Positions 61,401 through 64,000 of a DNA stretch of 64,000 bases are shown one piece after another (positions within the stretch are counted from its first letter, which is position 1; every line of letters begins with the position of its first letter). The notes under the pieces were generated by a model. That model saw nothing but the letters and a program-made list of their open reading frames with translations. It was not told the DNA's origin and searched no databases. The DNA is from Mytilus californianus (Eukaryota; Mollusca; Bivalvia; Mytilida; Mytilidae). The stretch is from NCBI RefSeq assembly GCF_021869535.1, contig NW_026262581.1, positions 116,278,771-116,342,770 on the forward strand. Direction: 5' to 3'. A program made the position numbers and the translations under genes.

Positions 61401-63262
61401 ATGTGACTCTGATCATATACCATATTCACCAGCAGAGGACAAGAAGACATCCTAATCAATACTTGGAGTATTATTAACATCCCATGTATGCATGTATGTT
61501 CTAAAGAATTGCCAATATCTTCTTCCCCTTCTATACACAATCCAACAATAAAAATTGAGGCTTATCAATTTCAGTTATGAATGTCTATTTTAAAGTGTGC
61601 TAGTATATACTATACAAACCTTCAACAGGACTAGGAGGTTCACTTTCTTCATCTGTATCATATTGTCTCCGTTTTTTCCGCCGATTTCTTCCATCGTCAT
61701 CATCTGACTCTTCATAATATGACCTTTTATTGCCTGGTAACAGAAATAATTTCTTCTTGAATTGTAATTTTTTTGCAACAAATAAATCAAATAATTAAAT
61801 TTTTTATTTTACATTTGTCTCTACATATGAGATAGCACTTTTTTTACAAAACAACAATGAAATAAAAATAAGTAACTTCAAAATTATAAAACTGTTCATT
61901 CAGAACTTCTCTTTATTATTCCAAATCAAAGTCAACAATTTAAAAAAAATACAAACAAAAACCAGATAAATAAAATCCTGTACATGTTGTAGTAGAATAT
62001 TACTAACAAAATTGAAATGTGACTTAATCAATGCAATGATCCTCCCGTCCTATTTTTCATATCATTAAAAACATTTAATTAATTTCAGATTTTAAAGTAT
62101 ATACTATACAAGTTTAGAATACTTATTTAAGAACCAGCTTTTGTCAATCAATCTCAAAACACCCCTTTACAATTATTGCATTACTATAGCTTTAATAACA
62201 GTCCTGCAGTTATCTTAATAATAAGATTAAAACCTACCTGAACTATGTGAACGTCGATCTGTTTTTGCTTTAACTGAAAAAAAAAGATGCAATCAATTAC
62301 AGAGTTTTAACTTGAATAATACTTCGAAAACTTATCATTATAAGCCTACTTATGTCTTTAAATAAACAAGATGGTGCACACGCTGCCATGCTAAGTGTTG
62401 ATGATTTAGAGACAGTTTAATTTATGTTCATCATTAACAGTACTTTTAACGCCGTTTTACCATTGTTAACATCCCTTTATCTTTTGTTAATGTTGTTATA
62501 TATTTGAGATTACACAATCAAATGAAATAGACGTTGTTTACTGCCTGTCTATACATCGAGTTTACCCATCCATCACAAGCATACCAAAACTCGTCATTCA
62601 AAGTATCAGAAAACAGGAAGTAGGTGTCTGACAGACACTAAAAGCATTCATACATTATTACAATCACTGTCAAGCTGCTGAACAAACATAAAGTCATTCT
62701 GTATAATAGTTCCTGAGAAATGTGTGCAAAATATTTATCATTATTCATCATATTGAAAATTCAAAGTGCTGACAAACAGGAAGTAGGTGTTTGATTTACA
62801 CAAAAAGTTAGCATGTTGCAACTCATTTCTGTGTAGCTGCTGAACAAATATGAAGTCATTGTATTTAGTAGATCCTGAGAAAAGAGTAACAAAAATTTCA
62901 AAAAATATTTGACAAACGGATGGACGAAAAATAACAAGGTGATTGCAATATAGCGGGGCCACTCTTAAAGTGAGGGTACAATATAATTATAAAAGAGGAA
63001 AGAATTATAATTCTTTACTTTTATCTAAAAGAACTGGAAAATTTATGCAGGTGTACGAGTGTATCAGCTATATTTTAGCCAAGCTTTTTTTGGTTTTCTA
63101 TGTATTGTTGGTTAATGTCTTAGTAACTTTTATTTTGGTGATGGTGTTGTCTGTCCTTTAATTTATGATTTTGATTGCCCTCTTGAGTGTCTGTTTATCT
63201 AAACATTTAATTGCAAAACATGTTTACATACCAGATCCACTAGACTGTAATGTTTTCAGTTG
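25287..63262 (-). CDS. NIPBL: NIPBL / Nipped-B (SCC2) cohesin loader, 41 exons, 5' end outside window
   Basis: Forty-one exons on the - strand join in one open frame of 4995 nt: 1664 residues and a TAG stop at 25287-25289. The protein is the SCC2/NIPBL/MAU2-complex subunit that loads cohesin on chromatin and stimulates its ATPase; it acts in the nucleus. Recognisable conserved blocks run in family order: MERVMRSMDAALTATYIMS, VYIEDVIERILLFGKF, LTDTTILQ, YEKHRQLILEDIFASLARLP, DYRPLFENFVQDLLSTVNKP, RPFAQSFDIYLTQILRVL, STSVREAAVELVGRFIL, DTGISVRKRVIKIFRDICIE, MVKHAETLQPYL, LELVVPLMEHPSESFL, EEDLKEMGDVQSGMAS, GLIHPVQCVPYLI, SLLNTFDD, VSVSGSNLLQSFKE and LLLHLKQHLKETYGF. These cover the HEAT-repeat body and the Nipped-B C-terminal domain. 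Residues 1 to about 150 of the window part are charged and probably disordered, as is the long N-terminus in vertebrates. The tail is Pro/Thr-, His- and Lys-rich. Human NIPBL is about 2800 residues, so roughly a thousand N-terminal residues would lie to the right. Confidence 0.97.
25727..25872 (+). repeat. Retroelement tail fragment in NIPBL intron
   Basis: It reads ggggccttttatagcttgat, ttgctaattgttgaaggcca and ggagaattgtctcattggca, the same tail as at 24.64-24.78 kb. Confidence 0.7.
25870..26050 (-). mobile_element. tRNA-derived SINE type 2, diverged antisense copy
   Basis: The - strand reads ggttcaatcactggcc (box-B-like), accaaagatg, ttgctgcttctccgctaagc, gagtaaaagcaaagactggt and gggtaacatgtcttcctg, matching the copy at 49960-50231 in order. 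Confidence 0.6.
26517..26765 (+). repeat. Family C1 repeat fragment in NIPBL intron
   Basis: It begins gaatatgtccatgggataaa and contains ggacataactcaagaactg, gtataagtttcattacattt and ggttgaggcaaactaaagtt. The right terminus is missing. Confidence 0.7.
26912..27145 (-). CDS. NIPBL: NIPBL window exon 40 (Pro/Thr-rich repeat tail)
   Basis: Residues 1518-1595. It starts FKELMLSIDPPDEDESDEAK, the last conserved block, then a short internal repeat, GRNTPTP twice and GRTTPR once, and an acidic end (ENEDTEMIVENNEEGADNS). The opposite strand is also open here but is only the shadow of this exon. Confidence 0.95.
27214..27435. repeat. Decayed MITE of the tactgt family
   Basis: Blocks atggattcattattattcc, ggattttgttggtaaagg and atttggtactcacaaaaaat mirror the element at 11054-11265 with many changes. 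Confidence 0.6.
27756..27918 (-). CDS. NIPBL: NIPBL window exon 39
   Basis: Residues 1463-1517: KVHNYSPAETKTYDKPVNRK, then LKELKASELSDEEAREKLVS and DYVE. It matches the YSP.E....YDK..NRK block of the family. Confidence 0.97.
28125..28585 (-). repeat. Family C2 repeat, two antisense copies head to tail
   Basis: Two starts, tttttatgccccacctacga at 28127 and ttttatgccccacctagggg at 28311, each lead into a cattatgttttctggtctgtg-like block. The second copy continues to gggcatccgtgtactttgga followed by cacattcttg. Confidence 0.7.
28957..29071 (-). CDS. NIPBL: NIPBL window exon 38
   Basis: Residues 1425-1462: LPEYIDALQDVIKLSQGCIL, then LLHLKQHLKETYGFTD plus two bases. It matches the (Q)G.LLL..LKQHLK...GF(S/T)DSK block. 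Confidence 0.97.
30337..30680 (+). repeat. Family C1 repeat in NIPBL intron
   Basis: It runs from ggagagagtgtccagatgtg through a poly-C run, gggacataactcaagcatgg and gtaataggcattgtgtacaa, to cttaatgccccctccgctgc followed by ggcgggggcataatg. The palindromic cgctgcggcg end can form a hairpin. Confidence 0.75.
31224..31425. mobile_element. MITE with tactgtaaattcagaaatta ends
   Basis: The terminal inverted repeats tactgtaaattcagaaatta and taatttctgaatctacagta extend about 25 bp (to ttgcg / cgcaa). The intact 202-bp copy is the reference for the split copy at 44237 and 47198. Confidence 0.8.
31624..31702 (-). CDS. NIPBL: NIPBL window exon 37 (acidic loop)
   Basis: Residues 1399-1424: GMINNGHEEGRKVSYEDDDD, then FEAML plus one base. 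It matches the position of the acidic Ser/Asp loop of vertebrate NIPBL. Acceptor ttgcag, donor gttagt. Confidence 0.93.
31935..32205 (+). repeat. Family C1 repeat, diverged
   Basis: Poly-C at 31972-31987 is followed by ggggcataactctagaacgg, ttgtagataagttccataaa and a second gggacataactctagaacgg. The left terminus is blurred and the right is missing. Confidence 0.6.
32825..32857 (-). CDS. NIPBL: Candidate NIPBL microexon (alternative) between exons 36 and 37
   Basis: On the - strand a ttattgtag acceptor is followed by 33 bases, KLLPSKKARAM, and a gtacta donor. It is phase 0 at both ends, so including it keeps the frame between SFKE and GMINN. The vertebrate protein has a Lys/Ser-rich loop at this point, which fits. 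No other open segment was noticed in this intron. It may be constitutive or alternative; transcripts are needed to decide. Confidence 0.5.
33475..33621 (-). CDS. NIPBL: NIPBL window exon 36
   Basis: Residues 1350-1398: YIADNLAYFPYLTQDEPLFI, then IVSVSGSNLLQSFKE. Very strong match; phase 0 both sides. Confidence 0.98.
34054..34257 (-). CDS. NIPBL: NIPBL window exon 35
   Basis: Residues 1282-1349: MKALQGLKMSYKLQEFLINN, then LYSVLRTNRSHRRAILTSLL and NTFDDSS. Donor gtaggt. Confidence 0.97.
35111..35218 (-). CDS. NIPBL: NIPBL window exon 34
   Basis: Residues 1246-1281: CVPYLISFCTDSDNVIRVKA, then DSQLEEIEKKYPGFIH. Phase 0 both sides. Confidence 0.98.
35538..35663. repeat. Foldback repeat in NIPBL intron 33-34 region
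   Basis: The outer arms cttgctgattctgtattggc and gccaatacagaatcagcaag and the inner arms tctgctgtattgg and ccaatacagcaga are complementary, with a short loop gtcctgagggtcgtagggct between. It could form a long interrupted hairpin. Short direct repeats (acaggaagtag, ctacagctggt) follow to 35790. Confidence 0.8.
36112..36247 (-). CDS. NIPBL: NIPBL window exon 33
   Basis: Residues 1200-1245: MASTIMQIYLKQVLESFFHQ, then VRTAALNVICLVLRQGLIHP and VQ. Start of the conserved C-terminal domain. Confidence 0.98.
36580..36634 (-). CDS. NIPBL: NIPBL window exon 32
   Basis: Residues 1182-1199: KKHAKEEDLKEMGDVQS with split codons on both sides. It matches the EDLKEMGDV.SGM motif. Confidence 0.97.
37429..37495 (-). 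CDS. NIPBL: NIPBL window exon 31
   Basis: Residues 1160-1181: VLKNLQYYLNEEEIRMQISD, then QE plus one base of a Trp codon. It matches the VLKNLQ.YL.EE..RMQ.(A/S)D block. Confidence 0.96.
38745..38851 (-). CDS. NIPBL: NIPBL window exon 30
   Basis: Residues 1124-1159: FLVVRHYEFMMHTVMREMYY, then DFLTNTESPVRLKIQ. Acceptor tcatag, donor gtatgt. Confidence 0.94.
39439..39529 (-). CDS. NIPBL: NIPBL window exon 29
   Basis: Residues 1094-1123: VSIREKVFDVLYYFVFHEDL, then DVQEKALAGL plus one base. Donor gtatgt. Confidence 0.95.
40003..40262 (+). repeat. Family C2 repeat, complete copy
   Basis: It runs from agaatgtgtccatagtacac, through ccgtgaaattggggtcaaaa and accttgaccaaaaactttaa, to acataatgcctctaggtggg followed by gcataaaa. 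About 260 bp; no coding potential seen. Confidence 0.7.
40583..40734 (-). CDS. NIPBL: NIPBL window exon 28
   Basis: Residues 1043-1093: LLTRMMVIHKSNPRESSLNA, then RSLFTVGLFCKHFDFDSKEM. The last part matches RSLFTVG.LC.HFDFD of NIPBL. Confidence 0.95.
40905..40998 (-). CDS. NIPBL: NIPBL window exon 27
   Basis: Residues 1012-1042: VLQSCVSCLGAVVNCVSHNF, then ALVKDCFQKFF plus one base. It matches the family block CVSCLGAVVN. Confidence 0.97.
41338..41440 (-). mobile_element. tRNA-derived SINE type 2, fragment
   Basis: The - strand reads ggtctcttggtagcgtgctt, then gagtaagagcaaagactggt and taatgtgtcgtaagg, shared with the copies at 25870 and 49960. Confidence 0.5.
41594..41734 (-). CDS. NIPBL: NIPBL window exon 26
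   Basis: Residues 965-1011: IAKILELVVPLMEHPSESFL, then EEDMMKLILKHGMM. Very strong match; phase 0 both sides. Confidence 0.98.
42199..42335 (-). CDS. NIPBL: NIPBL window exon 25
   Basis: Residues 919-964: RLVACLSTLYLFSKIKPDLM, then VKHAETLQPYLDIKCS. Donor gtgagt. Confidence 0.97.
42546..42657 (-). CDS. NIPBL: NIPBL window exon 24
   Basis: Residues 882-918: LLKKDENGHYNKNAVTSCRQ, then IVDCLVENVLRLEEKSV plus one base. Donor gtgagt. Confidence 0.95.
43143..43196 (-). CDS. NIPBL: NIPBL window exon 23
   Basis: Residues 864-881: VAAIKDNGYEFFEQLLEN, 18 codons, phase 0, acceptor ttacag, donor gtaagt. It matches the short (Y)(D/E)(W/F)FEQLL(Q/E)N segment of vertebrate NIPBL. Confidence 0.95.
43285..43565 (+). 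repeat. Family C2 repeat, diverged
   Basis: It starts agaaaatatgtccataagga followed by ccatgtcccctt and contains gtaaaattggggttaaaacc and aaaaacttttacctagaatg. The right terminus is not clear. Confidence 0.55.
43586..43852 (+). mobile_element. tRNA-derived SINE type 1, complete, 12-bp target duplication
   Basis: A tRNA-like head has box A tggccgagtggtctaag and box B ggttgtgagttcgaacccc. It is followed by a body containing gtggttttctccaggcactc and ggcttcctccacc, and a short AAATC-type tail. ATCAAACAATGT is duplicated exactly on both sides (43574-43585, 43853-43864). The body resembles conserved central domains of animal SINE superfamilies (Deu- or Meta-type), by recall. It is a retroposon, not a working tRNA gene. 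Confidence 0.88.
44237..44320 (+). repeat. Left half of a MITE split by a large insertion
   Basis: The sequence ctataaattcataaattaat, then ttcatttattattgcgattt and tgacaaaaatgcaagattaa, matches the left half of the intact element at 31224-31425. The right end reappears at 47198-47230. Confidence 0.7.
44497..46160 (+). repeat. Minisatellite, unit 125-138 bp, about 13 copies
   Basis: The motif gcatatcaaagaaccccata or a variant recurs near 44556, 44691, 44829, 44963, 45088, 45225, 45359, 45486, 45615, 45750, 45883, 46010 and 46145. Units alternate between subtypes ending gaccccaacttggaccaact, gaccctttggaccttaatgt and gacccttttgacctcaatat, suggesting a higher-order repeat of three. Open frames over it (such as 44916-45200) are by-products. 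Confidence 0.88.
46583..46770. repeat. Two direct copies of a hairpin-forming repeat
   Basis: Each copy has aatttaaaagcagtgtaagg and, about 45 bp later, its complement cccttacactg(t/c)ttta. The copies start near 46595 and 46700. Confidence 0.75.
47198..47230 (+). repeat. Right half of the split MITE
   Basis: The sequence aaaaaccttgcaacagtttc followed by tgaatttacagta matches the right end of the element at 31224-31425 (aacctcgcaataatttctga). It directly follows the end of element E. Confidence 0.7.
47257..47361 (-). CDS. NIPBL: NIPBL window exon 22
   Basis: Residues 829-863: KLVNEVFQTMWFTALSNREK, then LLQRVVNITEV. Its donor opens the longest intron seen (4060 bp), which holds a SINE and a large nested insertion. 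Confidence 0.97.
47719..47853 (-). CDS. NIPBL: NIPBL window exon 21
   Basis: Residues 784-828: DTGISVRKRVIKIFRDICIE, then KIPEMCVKMIRRVNDEEGIK. One of the most conserved blocks of the family. Confidence 0.98.
48433..48579 (-). CDS. NIPBL: NIPBL window exon 20
   Basis: Residues 735-783: NDMQKGVHGRFLDQSTSVRE, AAVELVGRFILIRPELIPDY, then FQMLSDRIL. Donor gtaact. Confidence 0.98.
48885..48990 (+). repeat. Single fragment related to the 18-kb array
   Basis: The sequence ttccataaaggtttgacaaa, gttgttgaagtttaaaaaac and tgaatgtaaatgttgatgac matches the unit end at 18740-18815. Confidence 0.6.
49438..49536 (-). CDS. NIPBL: NIPBL window exon 19
   Basis: Residues 702-734: ILRVLSENAVAVRTKAMKCL, then TAVVEADPGILAR. 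This is the cohesin-associated HEAT segment; phase 0 both sides. Confidence 0.98.
49960..50231 (+). mobile_element. tRNA-derived SINE type 2, best copy, next to a NIPBL splice donor
   Basis: The head has box A tggtagcatgctgg and box B gggtttgaactcc. The body has ctgcttctacacttgcagca, gagtaagagcaaagactggt, taacatgtcttcctggagaa and ctactatcattggtggagcg. The element is antisense to NIPBL and its 3' end lies within a few bases of the exon 18 donor (50235-50236). No clear target duplication was found. Confidence 0.75.
50237..50339 (-). CDS. NIPBL: NIPBL window exon 18
   Basis: Residues 667-701: ENAGLVARYLSSKRPFAQSF, then DIYLTQ. Very strong match. Its donor (gtagga) directly abuts a tRNA-derived SINE in the intron. 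Confidence 0.97.
50944..51385 (+). repeat. Repeat element with two 155-bp direct units
   Basis: The block aggaagttgttgagt(g/c)atg, aaaacgcatcacacggtgta and accaaatttcagaaatcctt occurs twice (about 50998 and 51168). A GACGGA-type run (51294-51345) and a ccccc...gcgggggtataata end follow. The start gatacccccgccg and the end gcgggggtat are complementary. A related element lies at 62600-62985. Confidence 0.7.
51802..52013 (-). CDS. NIPBL: NIPBL window exon 17
   Basis: Residues 597-666. It begins HARNFYIAQWYRDTTVEAEK, matching the FYIAQW(F/Y)RDTT motif of NIPBL, then an acidic loop and EKRKKFLLSQI. It ends after two bases of an Arg codon. Confidence 0.96.
52608..52697 (-). CDS. NIPBL: NIPBL window exon 16
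   Basis: Residues 567-596: PEESEDPTQTLQESMLDFLA, then SNSENEPAYW. The acceptor is the less usual aag after a T-run; donor gtatgt. Confidence 0.92.
53340..53408 (-). CDS. NIPBL: NIPBL window exon 15 (acidic loop)
   Basis: Residues 544-566: VNEEDTDDEESSRSTRGNKK, then PEK. It is 23 codons of low-conservation loop with clean splice sites (tttag, gtaaaa). Its phase-0 ends would allow skipping. Confidence 0.85.
53826..54123 (+). repeat. Family C1 repeat in NIPBL intron
   Basis: It runs from agaagaatatgtccatggga, through agtgacacaactcaagcagg and agcattgtgtataagttttt, to cttaatgccccctctgccca followed by acagggcataaaa. Confidence 0.75.
54146..54289 (-). CDS. NIPBL: NIPBL window exon 14
   Basis: Residues 496-543: VKQFSNKSVDMSLRVASLEY, LGIVASRLRKDAVSSQLNQ, then SIDEIVAK. 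Phase 0 on both sides; donor gtaagt. Confidence 0.97.
54589..54718 (-). CDS. NIPBL: NIPBL window exon 13
   Basis: Residues 452-495: GEEDYRPLFENFVQDLLSTV, then NKPEWPSSELLLSLLGRIL. Near-identical to my memory of the vertebrate sequence; donor gtatgt. Confidence 0.97.
55016..55098 (-). CDS. NIPBL: NIPBL window exon 12
   Basis: Residues 425-451: TDTDILIVTSFENAMRTAHN, then FLSVFLQ plus two bases. Donor gtaagt. Confidence 0.95.
55388..55559 (-). CDS. NIPBL: NIPBL window exon 11
   Basis: Residues 367-424: LNSEESIQMVTALALQLIQS, followed by a variable acidic/basic loop (NSNEDVSEEEIPVSKKNKSN). Donor gtaagt. Confidence 0.95.
56067..56167 (-). CDS. NIPBL: NIPBL window exon 10
   Basis: Residues 334-366: YEKHRQLILEDIFASLARLP, then SSKRNLRNY plus two bases. 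Highly conserved block; acceptor ctaag, donor gtaatt. Confidence 0.96.
56228..56515 (+). repeat. Family C1 repeat in NIPBL intron
   Basis: It runs from ggagaatgcgtccatgggac, through ggggcataactcgagaactg and gcattgtgtacacatttcat, to gtaacacttaattcccttaa followed by gcaggggcacaaaa. Complete copy, about 285 bp. Confidence 0.75.
57125..57205 (-). CDS. NIPBL: NIPBL window exon 9
   Basis: Residues 307-333: VSTLGVGPFFVENISEIQLN, then AMKLVTT. It is 27 codons in phase 0 and splices directly to VFSRYEKHRQ in the next exon, as in vertebrate NIPBL. Confidence 0.95.
57636..57787 (-). CDS. NIPBL: NIPBL window exon 8
   Basis: Residues 256-306. A basic SSKAKRARAGQVKHK segment is followed by LYNKMAEMISNLSEILEIQ and LTDTTILQ, a signature of the family. 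The acceptor is tttcag and the donor gtaatt. Confidence 0.95.
58481..58955 (+). repeat. 42-bp minisatellite, about 11 copies, in NIPBL intron 7
   Basis: The unit starts ggatctcagctggaccacct and continues accatcatggttaacaatga tt. As 42 is divisible by three, frames stay open through the array on both strands; one gives repeated SQLDHLPSWLTMIG. It sits inside a NIPBL intron, so translation is unlikely. Confidence 0.9.
59186..59420 (-). CDS. NIPBL: NIPBL window exon 7
   Basis: Residues 178-255. It contains the family blocks DEDEQRLWRELTMERV, DAALTATYIMSAKSMPKQV, YIEDVIERILLFGKFQLLN and YPEFDPVYRID. This is the longest exon in the window and one of the clearest NIPBL matches. Confidence 0.95.
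60074..60160 (-). CDS. NIPBL: NIPBL window exon 6
   Basis: Residues 149-177: VPAATLIKLLTILQWNVRDG, then SRITPIISA. It is 29 codons, phase 0 on both sides, with acceptor tgtcag and donor gtaagt. Confidence 0.9.
60469..60575 (-). CDS. NIPBL: NIPBL window exon 5
   Basis: Residues about 113-148: ETEIPEETLIAKSTLAELC, then GEAAKLKTMGVLNQ. The acceptor is aaacag and the donor gtgaga; it ends in phase 0. Confidence 0.88.
60629..60917. mobile_element. Foldback element, arms of about 130 bp
   Basis: The left arm (ttacagatcttctataaaag, aacctttgatcaacttgctt, gctatgtttg) is matched in reverse complement by the right arm (caaacatagcaagcaagttg, cttttatagaagagctgtaa) with few mismatches. Inner arms around actggaatttgattagacaa also pair. 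A loop of about 25 bp remains. No clear target duplication or coding frame. Confidence 0.85.
61122..61277 (-). CDS. NIPBL: NIPBL window exon 4
   Basis: Residues about 61-112. It starts KKKKKDKRRHRLQQELSIEE and ends DVNFGSLDP plus one base before gtgagt. It marks the transition from the disordered part to the folded region. Confidence 0.85.
61620..61733 (-). CDS. NIPBL: NIPBL window exon 3 (acidic/basic linker)
   Basis: Residues about 23-60. It contains SYYEESDDDDGRNRRKKRRQ and then SEPPSPVE, a charged disordered segment with nuclear-localisation-like basic runs. The donor is gtttgt. Confidence 0.8.
62238..62273 (-). CDS. NIPBL: NIPBL window exon 2
   Basis: This 36-nt exon encodes KAKTDRRSHSS between split codons, with acceptor tttcag and donor gtaggt. 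Entry and exit phases match both neighbours. Confidence 0.65.
62590..62985 (+). repeat. Repeat with two direct units, relative of the 50.9-kb element
   Basis: The block aacaggaagtaggtgt, ctgctgaacaaa, agtcatt and cctgagaaa occurs near 62613 and 62776. A ggatggacgaaaaataac stretch and agcggggccactcttaaagt followed by gagggtaca close the element. Confidence 0.6.
63232..63262 (-). CDS. NIPBL: NIPBL window exon 1
   Basis: This 31-nt exon encodes QLKTLQSSGS plus one base, between a tttttcag acceptor and a gtatgt donor. It is short and poorly conserved; support comes from splice sites on both sides and phase agreement with the next exon. Confidence 0.65.
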
Positions 63263-64000
63263 CTGAAAAAAAAATGCAGAATTCAAAATATTTTTTCAAT
63301 CTTCACTATAGCAGATTGTATGTCTTTAAAGACTTTTACAAGTTGATCTTTAATGTTTACAGAATCTTGAATAAATTTCGTCATTTGGATGATCAATTTT
63401 GAAAACAAATAGTCTTACATTAAATTCAAACCTTAAAGTGACATTGTCCCACAATTGCAGTTTCCTACCCCCCTCACACATAACTATATATCCTCTAAAA
63501 TTTATGATCTAATATAAACTTTAAAACTCAAGAATTCATTTTGTCACTTGGTCTTGCTTTTTTAGATGGGCCATAACATAAATTTTCCCTCGGTTTTATG
63601 AATCTTGAAAATCTAAACCAGTCACTTTATGCCTATAATATCAGGATATTTTTCAGATTGATGATCACAGAATAGCCCTCCATAGATAATCAATGCAATG
63701 CCTATTTGTATTGCATAATTAACAGTTAAACTAGACAAATTACTCAACATTTGCTTAGAAAGCAATTTGCAATATTGACCATACATCTATTTTCTGTTAA
63801 ATGATATATGAAATGCTCTCTTGTTTCTTGTTTTTGCATGATATGTATTTGCAGTCATATACTAAACATTGCTATAAGTAATGTGACGCAACAGCATTGA
63901 TTCAACATTTCAATTCTTAGCAATAAAAACTTTACTTTTTATAACCATTGATTTGTTGTTTGTATAGTTTCATTTTTTTTCTTCTTCAAATATTTGTATA
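63263..64000 (-). other. NIPBL intron upstream of window exon 1, nothing recognised
   Basis: AT-rich sequence with no segment that has a donor, an acceptor and an open frame ending in phase 0. The next 5' NIPBL exon is therefore expected beyond the window edge. Confidence 0.55.

Overview
This is an animal nuclear genome window: AT-rich DNA with short coding exons (31 to 235 bases) bounded by GT/AG splice sites and separated by introns full of dispersed and tandem repeats. The repeats look molluscan. Two retroelement tails (ending near 15.05, 22.72 and 23.99 kb, and near 24.77 and 25.87 kb) and several terminal sequences resemble what I know from marine mussels, so a bivalve, probably Mytilus or a close relative, is the best guess. 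That assignment rests on recall, not on a search.

Two genes are supported, arranged tail to tail. On the + strand, 1553-11630 holds six 3' exons of an RBR-type (RING1-IBR-RING2) E3 ubiquitin ligase of the RNF14 class; its 5' end is left of the window. On the - strand, 63262-25287 holds 41 exons of NIPBL / Nipped-B (SCC2), the HEAT-repeat cohesin loader; its 5' exons lie right of the window. The NIPBL exons join in one frame with no stop (4995 nt, 1664 residues plus stop). The RNF14-like exons also join in one frame (330 residues plus stop). The two genes show no obvious functional link: one acts in ubiquitin transfer, the other loads cohesin on chromatin.

Layout. 1-1552: intronic repeats carrying a 640-bp element with TTAA duplications. 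1553-11630: RNF14-like exons; the introns hold a Penelope-type endonuclease fossil (2.12-2.52 kb), a tandem-repeat element with about 500-bp units (3.65-5.87 kb), and a MITE sitting inside a tandem array (9.5-10.07 kb). 11.63-25.29 kb: about 13.7 kb of intergenic DNA made almost entirely of repeats (tandem arrays of about 160, 168 and 185 bp, elements with hairpin ends, reverse transcriptase and retroelement-tail fossils). 25.29-63.26 kb: NIPBL, whose introns carry two tRNA-derived SINE types, foldback elements, a 42-bp minisatellite and, in intron 22, a nested insertion of about 2.9 kb containing a roughly 132-bp minisatellite. 63.26-64 kb: the next NIPBL intron, no exon seen.

The most interesting signals are the unclassified mobile element present at 21.95-22.53 kb and 44.33-47.20 kb, each copy interrupting an older recognisable repeat; the additional C-terminal zinc-binding module of the RNF14-like protein; and a probable 33-nt microexon in NIPBL. 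I saw no CRISPR array, functional RNA gene or prokaryote-type system.
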